DNA of 64,000 nt from Manis javanica (Eukaryota; Chordata; Mammalia; Pholidota; Manidae): contig NC_133166.1 of assembly GCF_040802235.1 (NCBI RefSeq), positions 113,536,991 to 113,600,990 on the forward strand. The letters are read 5' to 3'. Below the pieces are notes generated by a model. That model saw only the letters and a list, made by a program, of their open reading frames with translations. It was not told the DNA's origin and did not search any database. Numbering within the stretch: position 1 is the stretch's first letter; each line of letters opens with the position of its first letter. Positions 22,201 to 32,464 of this stretch are shown one piece after another. The translations under genes were made by a program, and so were the position numbers.

Positions 22201-25200
22201 TGGCAGGAATGGGGGCACTTCACTTCTGTCCCCTGCCCAGCCTGGCGCCCAGCCCTGACGACTGGGCCCTGAGTAGTGACTGGGAAGGAAGGACAGGGCT
22301 CCAGAGATGGGCAGAGGCCATGTGTGTTTTTAAAGGCACAGCTGCCCCAGAGGAGAGCAATCGGGGGACACCTGGCCTTCCCTTTGGGGCCATCGCTGCC
22401 CAGGCAGGGTGTGTGCTTTCCTCCAATCCACAGCAGAGGCCCCTCCCTGGCCTTTGTCCCTGTGGGTCCTTCAGAAGCCTGAGTCAGGGCCTGGGGTCAC
22501 TTCTCCTCAGGGGTAAGCCCCTCAGAGGCCAGGCTGTGTGCCCAGGAATGGGAGGGTGGCTCTGAGCCCCCATGTGCGCAGGTGATGACCTCAGAACTGA
22601 CGGGAACCTTCCCACAGGTGGAATCCCGGGGCAGCCAGGAGTCCCCATACTTTGGGGGGCTGGCTGGGGAGTGCCTGGGCCACAGGGCTGTGTAGTCAGG
22701 GGTCACTCACACTTTTACTGCGCCATCGCCAGATACAGCAGCAGCACAGCACCAGGAAAAAGGGCAGCGTCAGGAGGGGCACAGCCCAGTAGAGAGAGTG
22801 TAAACTGAGGAACACCCCTCTGGGAGGCCCTCCATCTGACTGAGTATCCTCTTTGTCTTCCGGCCCACCATCTGGAAGGGCTCTTTGTTGGGCAGGCGGT
22901 GGTGTGGCACCCAGTAAGGCAGGTGGGGTCCCCTCCTGAGGAAAGCACACGTGTTAAGTCCTCGTGCACCTGGGCAGCTTCCTGTGGTGCCCATCACTTG
23001 GCATCCCACCCCACACCTCCAAATCCACCTTTCCCCCTTACACTCAGATTGCCCCACTCTGAGAGGCCACAGCGGGACTAGGAGCCAGGGGCTGGGCCCT
23101 GAGGGCCCTGAAGCACCCTGGGCCACAGACCCTGCTCAGAGGCTCTGACCCAGAACCCTGCCAGGGTGTCCGGCATCCTCCGTGCTGGGCCACAGGCAGT
23201 GCCCACTGCATGCCCGGGCTGACAGCACAGGGGCCTGGGGAGGTGCCCACCAGTGAAGGCACACAGGGGGTGCAGGGGGGCTCCTGGGGCCGGGATGAAG
23301 GGGGTCTGCAGCATCAGGGCAGCACCCTGGGCCTATCTCCTCATAGCCTGGCCCTCCCTGGCCCCTACCCAGAGCTGCTCAGCCCCTCTGAGCTGCACTT
23401 CCACATCCGGAGGAGCGAGTGAGGGGACACCTGTGAGGTTTAGGGTTCATACCCCATCCTGGTACAGGGCAGGCCCGTAAGGAATGGGGGCTCCTGTCCT
23501 GTTCTTCTTCATAGTCACGGAGAAGCCCACTGCATCTGTGCAGTCAGGGGCTGCAAGGCCTGAACCGGTCACCCAAGTGCGATGCTTCAGGGAAGGGGGA
23601 GAGGGACAGTGCGAGGTGGACTCCGTGCCCAGGAGGCAGGGCCAAGGAGAGGGGAGGCCAGGCCAGGGCGGGGGGGAAGCCACTGTGCTGGGAGTAGACA
23701 CCGGTTGGCTCCTGAGTTCTTCTCCCAATGTGCCTGTTGAAGGGCGCTTGTCACCAGGTGGGACCCCAATGGGCAAGTGGGTCAGTTCCGTCTGCTGCCG
23801 GGAGCAGACATCCAGGGATAAGTATAAACAGACATGCCCAGGAGTGTCAGTGCTGTCGGAAGCCAGGCGTGGGAGCAGGGGCTGTACCCGCAGCGGGGCC
23901 CGAGCACCAGTGCAGTGGAATTCACCTCCACTATGCAGGGCCGGAGGGGGTCCCAGCCTCCAGGGCTCCTGGGTCTGAGACCCCAGTTTTGAGGGCCTGG
24001 ACTCTAGCTCCCTGCACACAGCCTCCAGCCTCCACCCCCCACCTAAGCCAGACCCAGAGGGAGCTCTGAACTCCCCACCAGGAGACCCAGGCCAGGGAGG
24101 CGGCAAGGTGGGAGTCAAGGGGCCGCTCTCAGCACTGTCCCGGAGTCTGCTTGGAGCTCCAAGTGCAGGGTGCCATGTGCCTTCAGGGACCCTGGGCTTG
24201 CAACAGGGCAGAGGAGCTGCACGGCCGCAGACACCTTCACAGGGGTACCCCGAGGGCACTTCTGAAGCCTGAGCGGGGGCACCGCTCCCCAGGGAAAGGT
24301 TCAGGGGCTGCCGTGGCTGTGAGGTGCTGCCCAGGTGCCCAGCTGCCCAAGCGACTTGCTGGGCCTGCCCTGGACACTGTTCCTGCCTTTGGCTTCCCAG
24401 TGTGTCTCCCTGTCCGGGGATGCACAGAGTACAGTCCCAGGGGGCGGCAGTAGTCTCACCCTGGACGTCGCACAGGTCGTCCTGCTGATCTCTAAATCCT
24501 TCTTGATGAAGGTGAGGCCATTATCCAGGCTGATATCGATGAGGACGGCCCTAGAGCACAGAAAGGGCAGACGGTGACCCGCAGCCCAGACGGTGACCCG
24601 CAGCCCAGACGGCACCGTGCGTGCGCTTGGCTCAACCTGCACCCGACCGTGGTCCTCGTTGTAACAGCTCTGATCAGCGGGCATTCAGGACCCTGAGTAG
24701 GGGGCAGCACGGGGCAGGAGGGCCCACCCCAGGACAGACGAGGCCCCCTGTGCAATGAAGGCTGAGCAGGCCGTGAGGAGCCCTGCAGGGCCTAGATGCC
24801 CTCGTGGCCACGGGCCAAGTGGCCAGGCGGGCTGTTTGGTGTCACCTCCCAAACTCTTTTCCATGACAGAGCATGCTGGCTTGTCCCTGAAAGGTGCCTG
24901 GGCCACAGGTACCGTCCCTGGGGCCCGGCACCTCTTGCATCCTGCCCTCCTTGACAGAGCCTGGGTGACAGGGGATCACAGCCCCTCAGGGGAGCACCCG
25001 CACAGGTGGGTGCAGAGGAAGCCCTGAGCCCTCCCAGAACTGGTGTGAGCAGCCCCTCCAGAGGACGCATCACGCACGCTGGTCCCGCCATAGTGCCCAT
25101 AACTGACCACATTCCCTGAGCTTTACGCTTACCGGCCCTGATTATTCATCTCCAGTCCTGGGCAGGTAACGGAGGTGTCTTCCACCGATAAAGCCTTCAT

Positions 25201-28200
25201 TCCTGGAAGAAAGTGACACGCAAATAATGTCAATGGACATGTCCCCACATCCCCGACGCCCCTCCTGTGGCCCTTGGCAAGCAGAGCTCGCCCCTTGGCG
25301 GATGTCGGCTTCCGTTCTCTGCCTGCCTGGGAGCACCTGCCTCACACCAAGTGCCGTGCTGCTGACCCGACTGTCATTTCAGCTGCGACCTTCTGAACAT
25401 TCTTACCCTTCGTTGGAGCTCAGAATGAAAACTCAATGCTAAGTATGGTCAGGGGAAAGGATTGGTGTCTGGGTGGGGAAAGGCTAGGATTAAATGGGCA
25501 AAAATACCCAAAGCGGTGCAAACTGACTTTCCCGTTGGATGTGCCCAGTCCGGAGAGGAGGAGGATGGGACGGCAGCCCAGCACGCAGAGGGGCCTGGAC
25601 AGGCACGAGCGACTGGAAAGGAGTTTTCAAACCAGTATTACATGCACGGGATGAACTCCCATTTATTAGTGTCCTCTCTAATTTCTCTTAAGAGTGTCCT
25701 TCACTTTCTTGGTTAGGTTCATTTCTAGGTAGTTTATTCTTTTTGATGCATTTGTGAATGGAATTGTTTTCCTGATTTCTCTTTCTGCTAGTTCATCATT
25801 AGGGTATAGGAATGCAACAGATTTCTGTGTACTAATTCTGTATCCTGAGAATTGGCTGAATTCAGATATTAGTTCCAGTAGTTTTGGAATGGAGCCTTTA
25901 GGGTTTTTTATGGCATCATCTTTCAATCTCAAGTGAACACACCATCCTGGCAGACCTGGCAGAGACTCAGAGCCCTGGGGCTGCGTCGACTTCCCTCCCA
26001 TAGACTCATGGACTCGAGTCCTTGCCTCCCAAGGGAAGGGAGAGCCCAGGAAAGGGCGGGGGTGCATCTCTTAGGGTGCACCCCACCCAAAACCCCACCA
26101 GGGCTACAGGACAGGCTGCTCCCGGGGGTATGATGGTGCTGGGGATCGATTCAGTCCTGGGCACGAGCGGCAGGTGCCCAAGCACCCAGCCAGTGACCCC
26201 TTCCACTGTCCATGCTGCTGGTTTTTGGGGTGTGCACAGTGAATGGCCAGCATGGGCCCTGGTTTGCTGGGGGACAGCTGTCACCGGGGGACAGGAGGGG
26301 CTGCTTACGGATGATTTCCTTCCCAGTGCGAAACTGACAGACAACGTCATCGTTGCGGACGCCCTGAAAACCTTTTCCAATAACCTTGACGGTCTTTTTC
26401 CCTGCAAGAGTAATATCCAGACGTCTGTGTGGGGAAGCGTGGCGGTGTTTTCCTCAGATCACAGCTATGGCAGGCCGCCCCCACAACAGAATTCCCATGA
26501 ACCCTTGGGGCGTGCAGCTGTAGCTGAACCCACATCTGGGCAACCCCCTGGCCAAATCTTCTCCTTTCGGTCATTGACGGCGTACTCCCGGGAGCCTGGG
26601 CTGGGTGCAGTCTTAGGTGCCTCTCCCCACTTCCCATGACCCACGAAGTCCATCCATTAAAGGCCCCCAGCCTAGTTCCCTCCATAGGTGCAAACCCAGC
26701 CAGGGGTTTCTGCTCTGAAATCCCGACGTGCCCCCTAATGGGCGCAGGCAGGGACCAGGCAACCCTGAGACTATACACATTCACACCACATGTGCCACAC
26801 GCGCCACACACACACACACACGGTGCGCTCATACACACCACACAGACTGGAACCACATACAACACTCCCACCACACACATGGCACATTCACAAAACACAC
26901 ACACACACACTCCTGCGTTTACAACAGCGACCCCAGTTATCACCTCTAGTGCACAGAGAGGAGAAGTCCACAGACGTAATCTCTACACAAGACCTGGCTA
27001 TGAGCTGCAGTAGAGAGAGAGAGGAGTGGCAGGGTCACGGGCGTGGACGGCGGGGGCGCGGCGTGCAGCCCCCTCCATCCCCCTCACTCACGGGGTCAAC
27101 GATGTCTTCCAGTCCGCTGTATCCAGTGTCCACTGCAAGCACATGACCCACTGTGCCAGCAATTTCCAGGAGCTGAAAGGGAGAGGAGACAGCCTGGGCC
27201 CACAGCCAGGGGTGATGACCCAGAGGTCCCCGTCCCAGGACACAGACACGGAGGGCTGCACCCCGGCACCTCCAGCAGCCCACGCTCAGGGGAGGGAACA
27301 CTCTTCCACGCTCACCTCTGCTGTGTACGTCTTACACAACACTTGCTACTCATTCTGAACGGCCACCTTGCACATCTTTCAACTCCCTGGGCCCAGCCTA
27401 AGCGGACAGGCCCCCCCCTACTCCCCAGGGACCTCCTGGTGGGTGGAGGCCCATCGTCTGGGCGACCCTGAGAGCGCCGTCTTTGAAGCTTTCCCCTGCG
27501 AGGCTCCCAAGGGACCCCCCTTTCGCTGCTCAGAATTACCTGGTATTTCTGGGAATCTTCCACACCCACGAAATACAGAGTTGCCCCCAACTGCCTGGAT
27601 TTTTCAGCCTGAGAAAGAGGAAGTCTTGGGTATAATAAATTTGGTCCAAATATGTGGACCCAAAGGCTGGTAACAATGGGCTTAACTCACTTCAACTTTT
27701 GTCTCCGCAAAGGATTCTGGTAGGAGTGGTCCACCTGTCAGCGCGATGATGAGGCTGGGGACCCTCTCTCCTGCGGGAGAGGCAGGGCGTGACTGGGTCA
27801 ATGAGAGCAACGGCCACCGGCTTCCAGGACCCGAGCACTGCTCCCCACGCCTCACCCTCCTGGGGAGAGGCCACCCCGACCTGAGCACCTGCCACCCACA
27901 TGCCTGGAAGGCTTTGCAGCTTATCATGCAACAAGGAGGGCCTCCAGCCCAGGACCCACTTTGCAGATGAGGAGACTGAGCCCAGCTTAGGGTTCCTCCT
28001 ACAGAACTGTCACTTCTCCCAGATGGCACAACCTTAGCCCTGAAAGGCAACGCCAGCAATTTCACAGGACAAGCACCAGCCTTCCAGGAGAGCAAAAACA
28101 GGAGGGGGCACCCCTACTGTGCGCGACTCCCGCCCGGCCACGCAGGCCCGTTCCAGCTCTGGGCCTCACCCACAGCTCTCCCGTGGGCACCTGCACACCC

Positions 28201-31200
28201 AGGCTCAGGGCTCGAGTAAGAGGCAGGTGAGCAGTAGACCCCCTCCCAGGCTCAGTGCCTCTCCCGGGGCCACACAGCTTCCCTAGACCCTACAGCCAAG
28301 GTGAGGATGCTTCTGGGACAGGCACAGTCGCTCACACTGCGGGAGACCCAGAGCAGGAGCCTCAGCCCAAGGGCGGGAGCTGGAGGGAGAAGGAGTCAGG
28401 GCGGAGCGCCTGCTCAGCAGGGGGAAGCGCGGGCTCCCTCCTCACCCTGAGGCCCCGCCGCTCCAGGACCCTCTGGGTCTCCCCCTCTCTCCTTCCTGCA
28501 GCCCGGCTCCAGGGCCAGCGCCCCCCACTTCCTAGGAACCATGGCGTCGTCCGCGTGACCCCTGGCTGTGCTGCGGAACATCACGGGGTGGCTTTCAGCC
28601 CCACCCCTCAGAGCGGGAGGCTGCCGCTCAGAGAGGGCAAGCAGCTGGTCCCGGCGTCAGCGCCAGGACGCGGCCTGGGCAGGGCCGCCCCGGCCTCAGG
28701 AAGGCCCAGGCCTGGCTCTTTCCCGGGACTCCACCGCCAGGAAGGAGGAAGCAGCTCCCTTACCTGCAGCACGTGTTCTTTCCATCTGCTCATTCGCCTG
28801 CAGCAAAAGGAAGGAAGATGTTGGGGGGGGACAGTGAGACGACCCAGTGATGACCCTCTGCCAACCTCATAAAGCAGAGGCACATCCCAGAAATCCAGAT
28901 TCCGTACCCTTTTCAATCCGTGCTGCATATTTATGGCTCCTGAAGGTATGACATTCAACAGATCGACAAGACCAGTGTTTATTTTATTTCTGAAAAGAAA
29001 AAAATCAGAGCAGGTGGGAGATGGAATGAGGGGTTGCCTCTTACAAGCGGCCCCAGGCTGCCCTTGTCCGTCTGCACGAGCAGCCCTTCCGGGACGGGTG
29101 AGGGCCACGTCAAGCAGCCCTGGCCCGGCCCTCTGCCCCGTGCCTTTGGCATTGGCTGGCCTGGTTCCCACCGTCCCAGTCCCGTATCCGGTGAGTGGGG
29201 TGGGGAGGGCACGCGTCTGTCTAGCCCCATAGGTGTGGCCTGGGCTCTCTGCGCTCAGCTCTGTCTAAGCCGTGCAGAACTGGGGACCTCACCCCGGGAT
29301 ACACCCTGACTGCCCCGGTGAGTATGGGGAGATGCCAAGTGTGATTCCATCACAGTGTGACTGGCAGCACGCCCGCCCCCCGGGGGCCCTGGTGAGGGCG
29401 CACTCTTCTCCCACCCTTAAGGCAGAGCTTGGGAAGGTCACCGTGGCCCCTCCTGTCCACGGGCCCTGGGCCCCTCAAGTGCAGGGTCCTCGGGCCGTCT
29501 GCTGCTCCTCCCACTCCCAACCATTTTCCTCCATGAGAATCTGAACCTCCCTGCTACTCAGAAGCTCCATCCCCTCCCGCCTCCCGCCTAGACCCTCCTG
29601 GGATGCAGGCCCATGGGGCCTTCCTCCAGCACCCTGCCCCAGCCTGGTGTTCAGGACCCACTCCTGGGCTCCCCTCACCAGACTTGGGGGGAACACGCTC
29701 CCCTCCACTGCAGCACCCACACTTGGGTGATACCATCCCTTCGTCCCTGGTTCTGACTGTCCCCTCTTCCCCAGTGGCCCGGGGCAGAAAGTGACACACA
29801 ACCGCAGGTGCCAGGCTGTGTCCCTAGAGGCCCCCACATCTGCTCCACCTGATCTGGGAATCTTCGCAGTCGGCCTGCTCTAGGGAAGGGGTCGAGCACG
29901 GAGGGCTGGGCTCGGAGGGGAGGAGTCTGCCTACCAGCACAGGGTCTGGCCAGGGCCAGTGCAGAGGCCCCAGTGGGGCCCGGGGGCCCAGGGCTGAAGG
30001 TCAGGGTGCGCAGAGAGGGGAGGGCCCAGGACACCGTGCCTGCACACCCGTGTGCTCCTCGGTGCGGCTCAGGGACCCCCTCTGCTCCCTGGCCCTCCCT
30101 GTGGCCTGATCGCTGGGTCTGCTCTAGGGGATCAATGAAACACTTACCTGTCCGAGGTCAGCTGCATATTGACGTGGCCTTGCGTCGAGTATGTAATGAA
30201 TGACATGCGCTGTTCAGGGCTTGGGAGGAAACATGGACTTGTGAGCAACTATACACACAGGGTGAAAGTGATGCTGATGTGCAACAGGCAGGGGGCGCCC
30301 CCCAAGTTCCCTGCTCTCCGTTCTGTCTCTTAGTGTGGAGCCCATTTCCTGGACTCCACAAGTTCTCATCACTTTAGTGAAGGATCATGAGGCCCGGCAG
30401 GCGCGCAGCCCTCCTGTCAGAGTGCGGCAGAGCGCCCTGCGGACCCAAAGCCCGGAAGTCTGTTTCCCTCTCTGCCTCTCTCTCTCTCTCACTCACACAC
30501 ACGCGCACAGGGCTGCTGCGTGCACAGGAGACAGGCAGCTACCTGCTCTTCACGAGGGCCTCCCTCGCTGGCCGCCCCTCTCCCCTCCTGACAGATTCTT
30601 GGTCCTTTCCCTTCTCCTCCTCCCTGGACGATCTTCCCCACCTCCCTCCCCCTCGCCTCAAAGAAATTATGCTCCCTCCTCAGCCATTCATATTTCCTAA
30701 TCTGTGAGGGCCTCCAGGGAAGATGTGCCCCTGAAAACAAGGACAGACCCCCAGGAAGGAGCCACGCAGGGCTGCAGAGATCTTAGGAAACAAGTGTGAT
30801 CTGTCCTTCTCTCCTGTTCGGAACACTGCCCTGAGCTTTGCGACCTGAGGCAGGCCCGGGTCCACTGCATCTAAACAGCAAAGTACTCAGAGAGGAAATC
30901 GCCCTGCAACACAGAGCTGAAAAGCCGTACTTTTTAAATCTGTTCACCAAATCCCGCACAAAGCTCTGTGTGAACATCCAGTTGTGTACACCTTGTGATC
31001 TGAAAAAGAAGAAGACGTGAGTCAGAGACGGAGGTGCATGTATCATGTGAGCACGGTTGCTGCCTTCCCTGCCTTCCACTGGCCCTTAGCAGGCTCCTCC
31101 GTGTGTGTGTGTGTGCATGCGTGTGTGTGTGTGTGCGTGCGCGCGTGCGTGTGTGTGTGTGTGCGCGTGCGTGTGTGTGTGTGTGCGTGCGTGCGTGTGT

Positions 31201-32464
31201 GTGTGTGCGTGTGTGTGTGTGCGTGTGTGTGCGTGTGTGTGTGTGTGTGTGTTGTGTGCATTTGTAATGTGTTCTATCTTAAATTTATGTTCAAGCATTT
31301 CCTTGATAAATTTAAAAATGAAATTACAGACAAACTAGTGGCATGAAGTGTGAAAAAGACAGACTGGGAAGCTCTAAGCCTTAGTTTCCACAAAGAAACA
31401 CTGACCAAACAGAGGCTTAAACTGGAAACAGTATACTTCCACGGAAAACAACAAAGGTGGGCAGAAACCGAGGGAAAAAGAAAGAATGGACATACAAGAC
31501 AAGCAGAAGCAAACAATAAGATGATACAGCCAGGCCTTACACACCAAGCATCACTCTAAATGTGTGTGGCACCGGGTGGCTGAGTACATAATAAAACCCA
31601 AATATTTGCTGCTTACAAAAGACTCATTCAGCTCTAAAGATATATGTCGGTTAAAAGTGAAGTGATAGAAGAAGAAATTCCATGCAAGTGGAAATCAGAA
31701 GAAATCAGCCATAGTTATATCAGATAAAATAGTCTTCAAGCCAAAAATGGTAACAAGAGCCAGTGAAACAGGATTCTGGGTAAATGGTGGAGTAGAGAGA
31801 GCCTGAAGTCACCTTCTCCACCAGATCTACACTTACACACAGAGTCTTTCACCCTGAAGAAGAGTGGAGACTGAAGTGACCACCACCTTCTACACAGAGA
31901 GGGACAGAAAGATCACGCACACATGGAACCCCAAAGCAGCAGGAGACACAGAGACGCAGGAACCCCAGGAACCCCAATCCCAGCACAGCAATTTCCCCGC
32001 CTGCTGATTAAGGGGCATGCAGGCCACAGATCTGGGCCATGTGGTTGGAGGGACTGAGTCCTCTAGAAACCACATGGTGGCCTTCAATCCTTTTCAAGAG
32101 GAAAGTCCCAGGGAACAAATGCCTGGGGCATTCTTTCTGCCCCAGGGAGTCCGCAGAGAGTCTGTTCCTTGAATGTGACCGGACAGTCCCTGCTTCCCTC
32201 TCTCAGAGCCTGGGGCCCCCTACTGACCCCAGGGACAGCACTGTTCTATGGCAGCGACTAGAGCAGGTGGGCCACTCACGAGTCTAGGACGAAGTACACG
32301 TCGTAAGTGCTCCAGCAGGATTCCCCATCTGCTGGGCTCTCCTGGAGCCTGGAGCTGGGGTCGTGACCTTGGTCCTGGGTGGGGTGGCGGAGGGTGCTCC
32401 TGGTGGTCGGGAGCGGAGATGGCGGCAGCAGCAGCAGGAACACCACCAGCATGGGGCCCCGCAT
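19029..32464 (-). CDS. ANTXRL: ANTXRL-like gene, copy 1 (complete, 16 coding exons, ~506 aa)
   Basis: Predicted type I membrane protein of the anthrax-toxin-receptor family; ANTXR1/2 bind extracellular matrix through a vWA domain. Order of parts: signal peptide ([15 protein letters not shown], 1-~19), short linker, vWA domain (~50-228, from [16 protein letters not shown]), IPT-like domain (~229-329), Pro/Asp-rich stalk, TM helix (~378-397, ending in CCCCIWRW) and a ~109-residue tail. The 506-aa length is close to ANTXR2 (489). All 16 exons join in frame. The start ATG at 32,464 was chosen because it begins the signal peptide; an in-frame upstream ATG at 32,584 would add 40 non-hydrophobic residues. 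MIDAS residues are degenerate: D61 and S63 remain, but the third position of DxSxS is G65, the Thr is I128 and the Asp is G160. One tail exon between exons 15 and 16 may be missed. Family assignment is firm; the exact orthologue is inferred. Confidence 0.85.
20732..20797 (-). CDS. ANTXRL: ANTXRL copy 1 exon 15 (cytoplasmic tail)
   Basis: Encodes [20 protein letters not shown] then PE. The start aligns with the family's KKWPTVDASYY and the end with KAKNARVKMPE. The CCCAG acceptor has a modest pyrimidine tract; donor GTGAGA; phase 0 to 0. Copy 2 reads V-S instead of G-W at residues 419-420. Confidence 0.65.
21513..21536 (-). CDS. ANTXRL: ANTXRL copy 1 exon 14 (24-bp proline exon)
   Basis: Micro-exon KPPPAPHK, resembling the juxtamembrane KDPPPAPPPAPK of ANTXR2. 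It has a good pyrimidine tract with CCCAG acceptor and a GTAGGT donor, and keeps phase 0. Identical in copy 2. Confidence 0.65.
22711..22935 (-). CDS. ANTXRL: ANTXRL copy 1 exon 13 (stalk and transmembrane helix)
   Basis: A Pro/Gly/Asp-rich stalk ([17 protein letters not shown]...) is followed by the TM helix [18 protein letters not shown] and basic IWRWRSKS. Acceptor TTTCCTCAG, phase 0 to 0 using the strong GTGAGT donor. A weaker GT two bases upstream would end the exon out of phase with exon 14. Copy 2 differs as S362P (stalk) and T385M (TM). Confidence 0.82.
24460..24550 (-). CDS. ANTXRL: ANTXRL copy 1 exon 12 (end of IPT-like domain)
   Basis: Encodes [20 protein letters not shown] then [11 protein letters not shown], matching the family [24 protein letters not shown]. 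Acceptor GTGCTCTAG, donor GTGAGA, phase 2 to 0. Identical in copy 2. Confidence 0.9.
24569..24606. repeat. 19-bp tandem repeat, two units (unit 1 only)
   Basis: The unit CAGACGGTGACCCGCAGCC occurs twice in a row. Unit 2 has a single copy near 57,247-57,265. It lies just upstream of exon 12. Confidence 0.9.
25133..25202 (-). CDS. ANTXRL: ANTXRL copy 1 exon 11 (IPT-like domain)
   Basis: Encodes [20 protein letters not shown] then NQG, matching the family [23 protein letters not shown]. Acceptor CTTCCAG, donor GTAAGCG, phase 1 to 2. Copy 2 differs as E293K and Q297R. Confidence 0.88.
25660..25932 (-). mobile_element. L1 ORF2 fragment, antisense to plus strand (unit 1)
   Basis: The minus strand encodes [26 protein letters not shown]-like ([20 protein letters not shown]), [20 protein letters not shown] and LTKKVKD, the L1 ORF2 reverse-transcriptase/thumb region. 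A short fragment in the intron between ANTXRL exons 10 and 11. Confidence 0.92.
26309..26401 (-). CDS. ANTXRL: ANTXRL copy 1 exon 10 (IPT-like domain)
   Basis: Encodes [20 protein letters not shown] then [11 protein letters not shown], matching the family ESFQVVVRGNGF...VLCSFKIND. Acceptor ACTCTTGCAG, donor GTAAGC, phase 1 to 1. A diverged relic of this exon sits at 1,072-1,169. Copy 2 differs as D262N and K272T. Confidence 0.88.
26766..26912. repeat. CA-rich low-complexity tract (unit 1)
   Basis: Interrupted CA repeats (CACACACACACAC, CCACACACAT and similar) in the intron between exons 9 and 10. Length differs slightly in unit 2. Confidence 0.9.
26944..27004 (-). CDS. ANTXRL: ANTXRL copy 1 exon 9 (vWA to IPT link)
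   Basis: Encodes [20 protein letters not shown](G), aligned with the family [21 protein letters not shown]. C230 should pair with C50. Acceptor CTACTGCAG, donor GTGATA, phase 0 to 1. One synonymous difference in copy 2. Confidence 0.88.
27092..27172 (-). CDS. ANTXRL: ANTXRL copy 1 exon 8 (end of vWA)
   Basis: Encodes [20 protein letters not shown] then LEDIVDP, aligned with the family [27 protein letters not shown]. Acceptor CTTTCAG, donor GTGAGTG, phase 0 to 0. One synonymous difference in copy 2. Confidence 0.9.
27540..27608 (-). CDS. ANTXRL: ANTXRL copy 1 exon 7 (vWA strand)
   Basis: Encodes [20 protein letters not shown] then KYQ, matching the family [23 protein letters not shown]. Acceptor TTTCTCAG, donor GTAATT, phase 0 to 0. 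Copy 2 has Gln instead of Glu191. Confidence 0.9.
27691..27770 (-). CDS. ANTXRL: ANTXRL copy 1 exon 6 (MIDAS Asp lost)
   Basis: Encodes [20 protein letters not shown] then FAETKVE, aligned with the family ASVIIALTDGEL...FYSERE. The conserved TDGEL is TGGPL, so the MIDAS aspartate is Gly160. Acceptor CTCCCGCAG, donor GTGAGT, phase 1 to 0. Identical in copy 2, so both copies carry the change. Confidence 0.9.
28764..28797 (-). CDS. ANTXRL: ANTXRL copy 1 exon 5 (34 bp, vWA helix)
   Basis: Short exon encoding [11 protein letters not shown](G). It fits between exons 4 and 6 in phase (0 to 1) and corresponds to the family ASEQIYYEN...G helix. Acceptor TTTTGCTGCAG, donor GTAAGG. Identical in copy 2. 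Confidence 0.85.
28908..28989 (-). CDS. ANTXRL: ANTXRL copy 1 exon 4 (vWA, degenerate MIDAS Thr)
   Basis: Encodes [18 protein letters not shown] then [10 protein letters not shown], aligned with the family ...[20 protein letters not shown]. The metal-coordinating Thr is replaced by I128. Acceptor CTTTTCAG, donor GTACGG, ending in phase 0. Identical in copy 2. Confidence 0.9.
30148..30219 (-). CDS. ANTXRL: ANTXRL copy 1 exon 3 (vWA core strand)
   Basis: Encodes [20 protein letters not shown] then LTSD, matching the family [20 protein letters not shown]. Acceptor CCTCCCAAG, donor GTAAGTG, phase 2 to 2. Identical in copy 2. Confidence 0.9.
30278..30298 (+). promoter_or_regulatory. CTCF-like motif in ANTXRL intron 2 (unit 1)
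   Basis: CAACAGGCAGGGGGCGCCCC resembles the CTCF core (CCAGCAGGGGGCGC). Unit 2 carries it at ~62,956-62,974 with two extra C bases after it. Motif match only. Confidence 0.35.
30931..30999 (-). CDS. ANTXRL: ANTXRL copy 1 exon 2 (MIDAS loop and helix 1)
   Basis: Encodes [18 protein letters not shown] followed by VNRFK, aligned with the family segment [22 protein letters not shown]. The acceptor is TTCTTTTTCAG and the donor is GTACGG. It completes the DxSxS motif as D-S-S-Q-G, so the last serine is missing. Phase 2 in and out. Identical in copy 2. Confidence 0.88.
31101..31252. repeat. Alternating GT/GC tract (unit 1)
   Basis: About 150 bp of alternating purine-pyrimidine (GTGTGT with GCGC steps), 100 bp on the 5' side of ANTXRL exon 2. 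Such sequence can adopt Z-DNA. It shows as His-Thr or Cys-Val pseudo-proteins in all frames. Confidence 0.95.
31490..31765 (+). mobile_element. L1 ORF2 5' fragment in ANTXRL intron 1
   Basis: Sense L1 ORF2 endonuclease phrases: CACCGGGTGGCTGAGTACAT, GCTTACAAAAGACTCATTCA, CTCTAAAGATATATG, TTCCATGCAAGTGGAAATCA and ATATCAGATAAAATAGTCTT. Disrupted and short. Only unit 1 reaches this point inside the window. Confidence 0.85.
31766..31995 (+). mobile_element. Possible L1 5' end fragment
   Basis: ATTCTGGGTAAATGGTGGAGTAG followed by AGAGCCTGAAGTCACC and CACACAGAGTC...CCCTGAAGAA is reminiscent of the start of some mammalian L1 5' UTRs (...ATGGCGGAGTAG...). It follows the ORF2 fragment directly. Low certainty. 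Confidence 0.3.
32280..32464 (-). CDS. ANTXRL: ANTXRL copy 1 exon 1 (signal peptide, start of vWA)
   Basis: Starts at the ATG of [15 protein letters not shown] and ends in ...YDVYFVLD plus two bases of the next codon, before a GTGAGT donor. Cys50 matches the first family cysteine, expected to pair with C230. The end aligns with the family's DLYFILDKSGSV strand. Only 147 bp separate the ATG from the point (32,611) where the second unit matches base 1. Confidence 0.85.

Noticed and set aside
23447-24259. 270-codon minus-strand open frame between ANTXRL exons 12 and 13
   Set aside because: Falls in the intron, shortened and altered in unit 2, no domain; intron 12 splices in phase without it.
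26760-26910. CRISPR-like regular repeats
   Set aside because: Simple CA-rich microsatellite in mammalian DNA.
31043-31346. His-Thr and Cys-Val rich frames
   Set aside because: Translations of the GT/GC dinucleotide tract.
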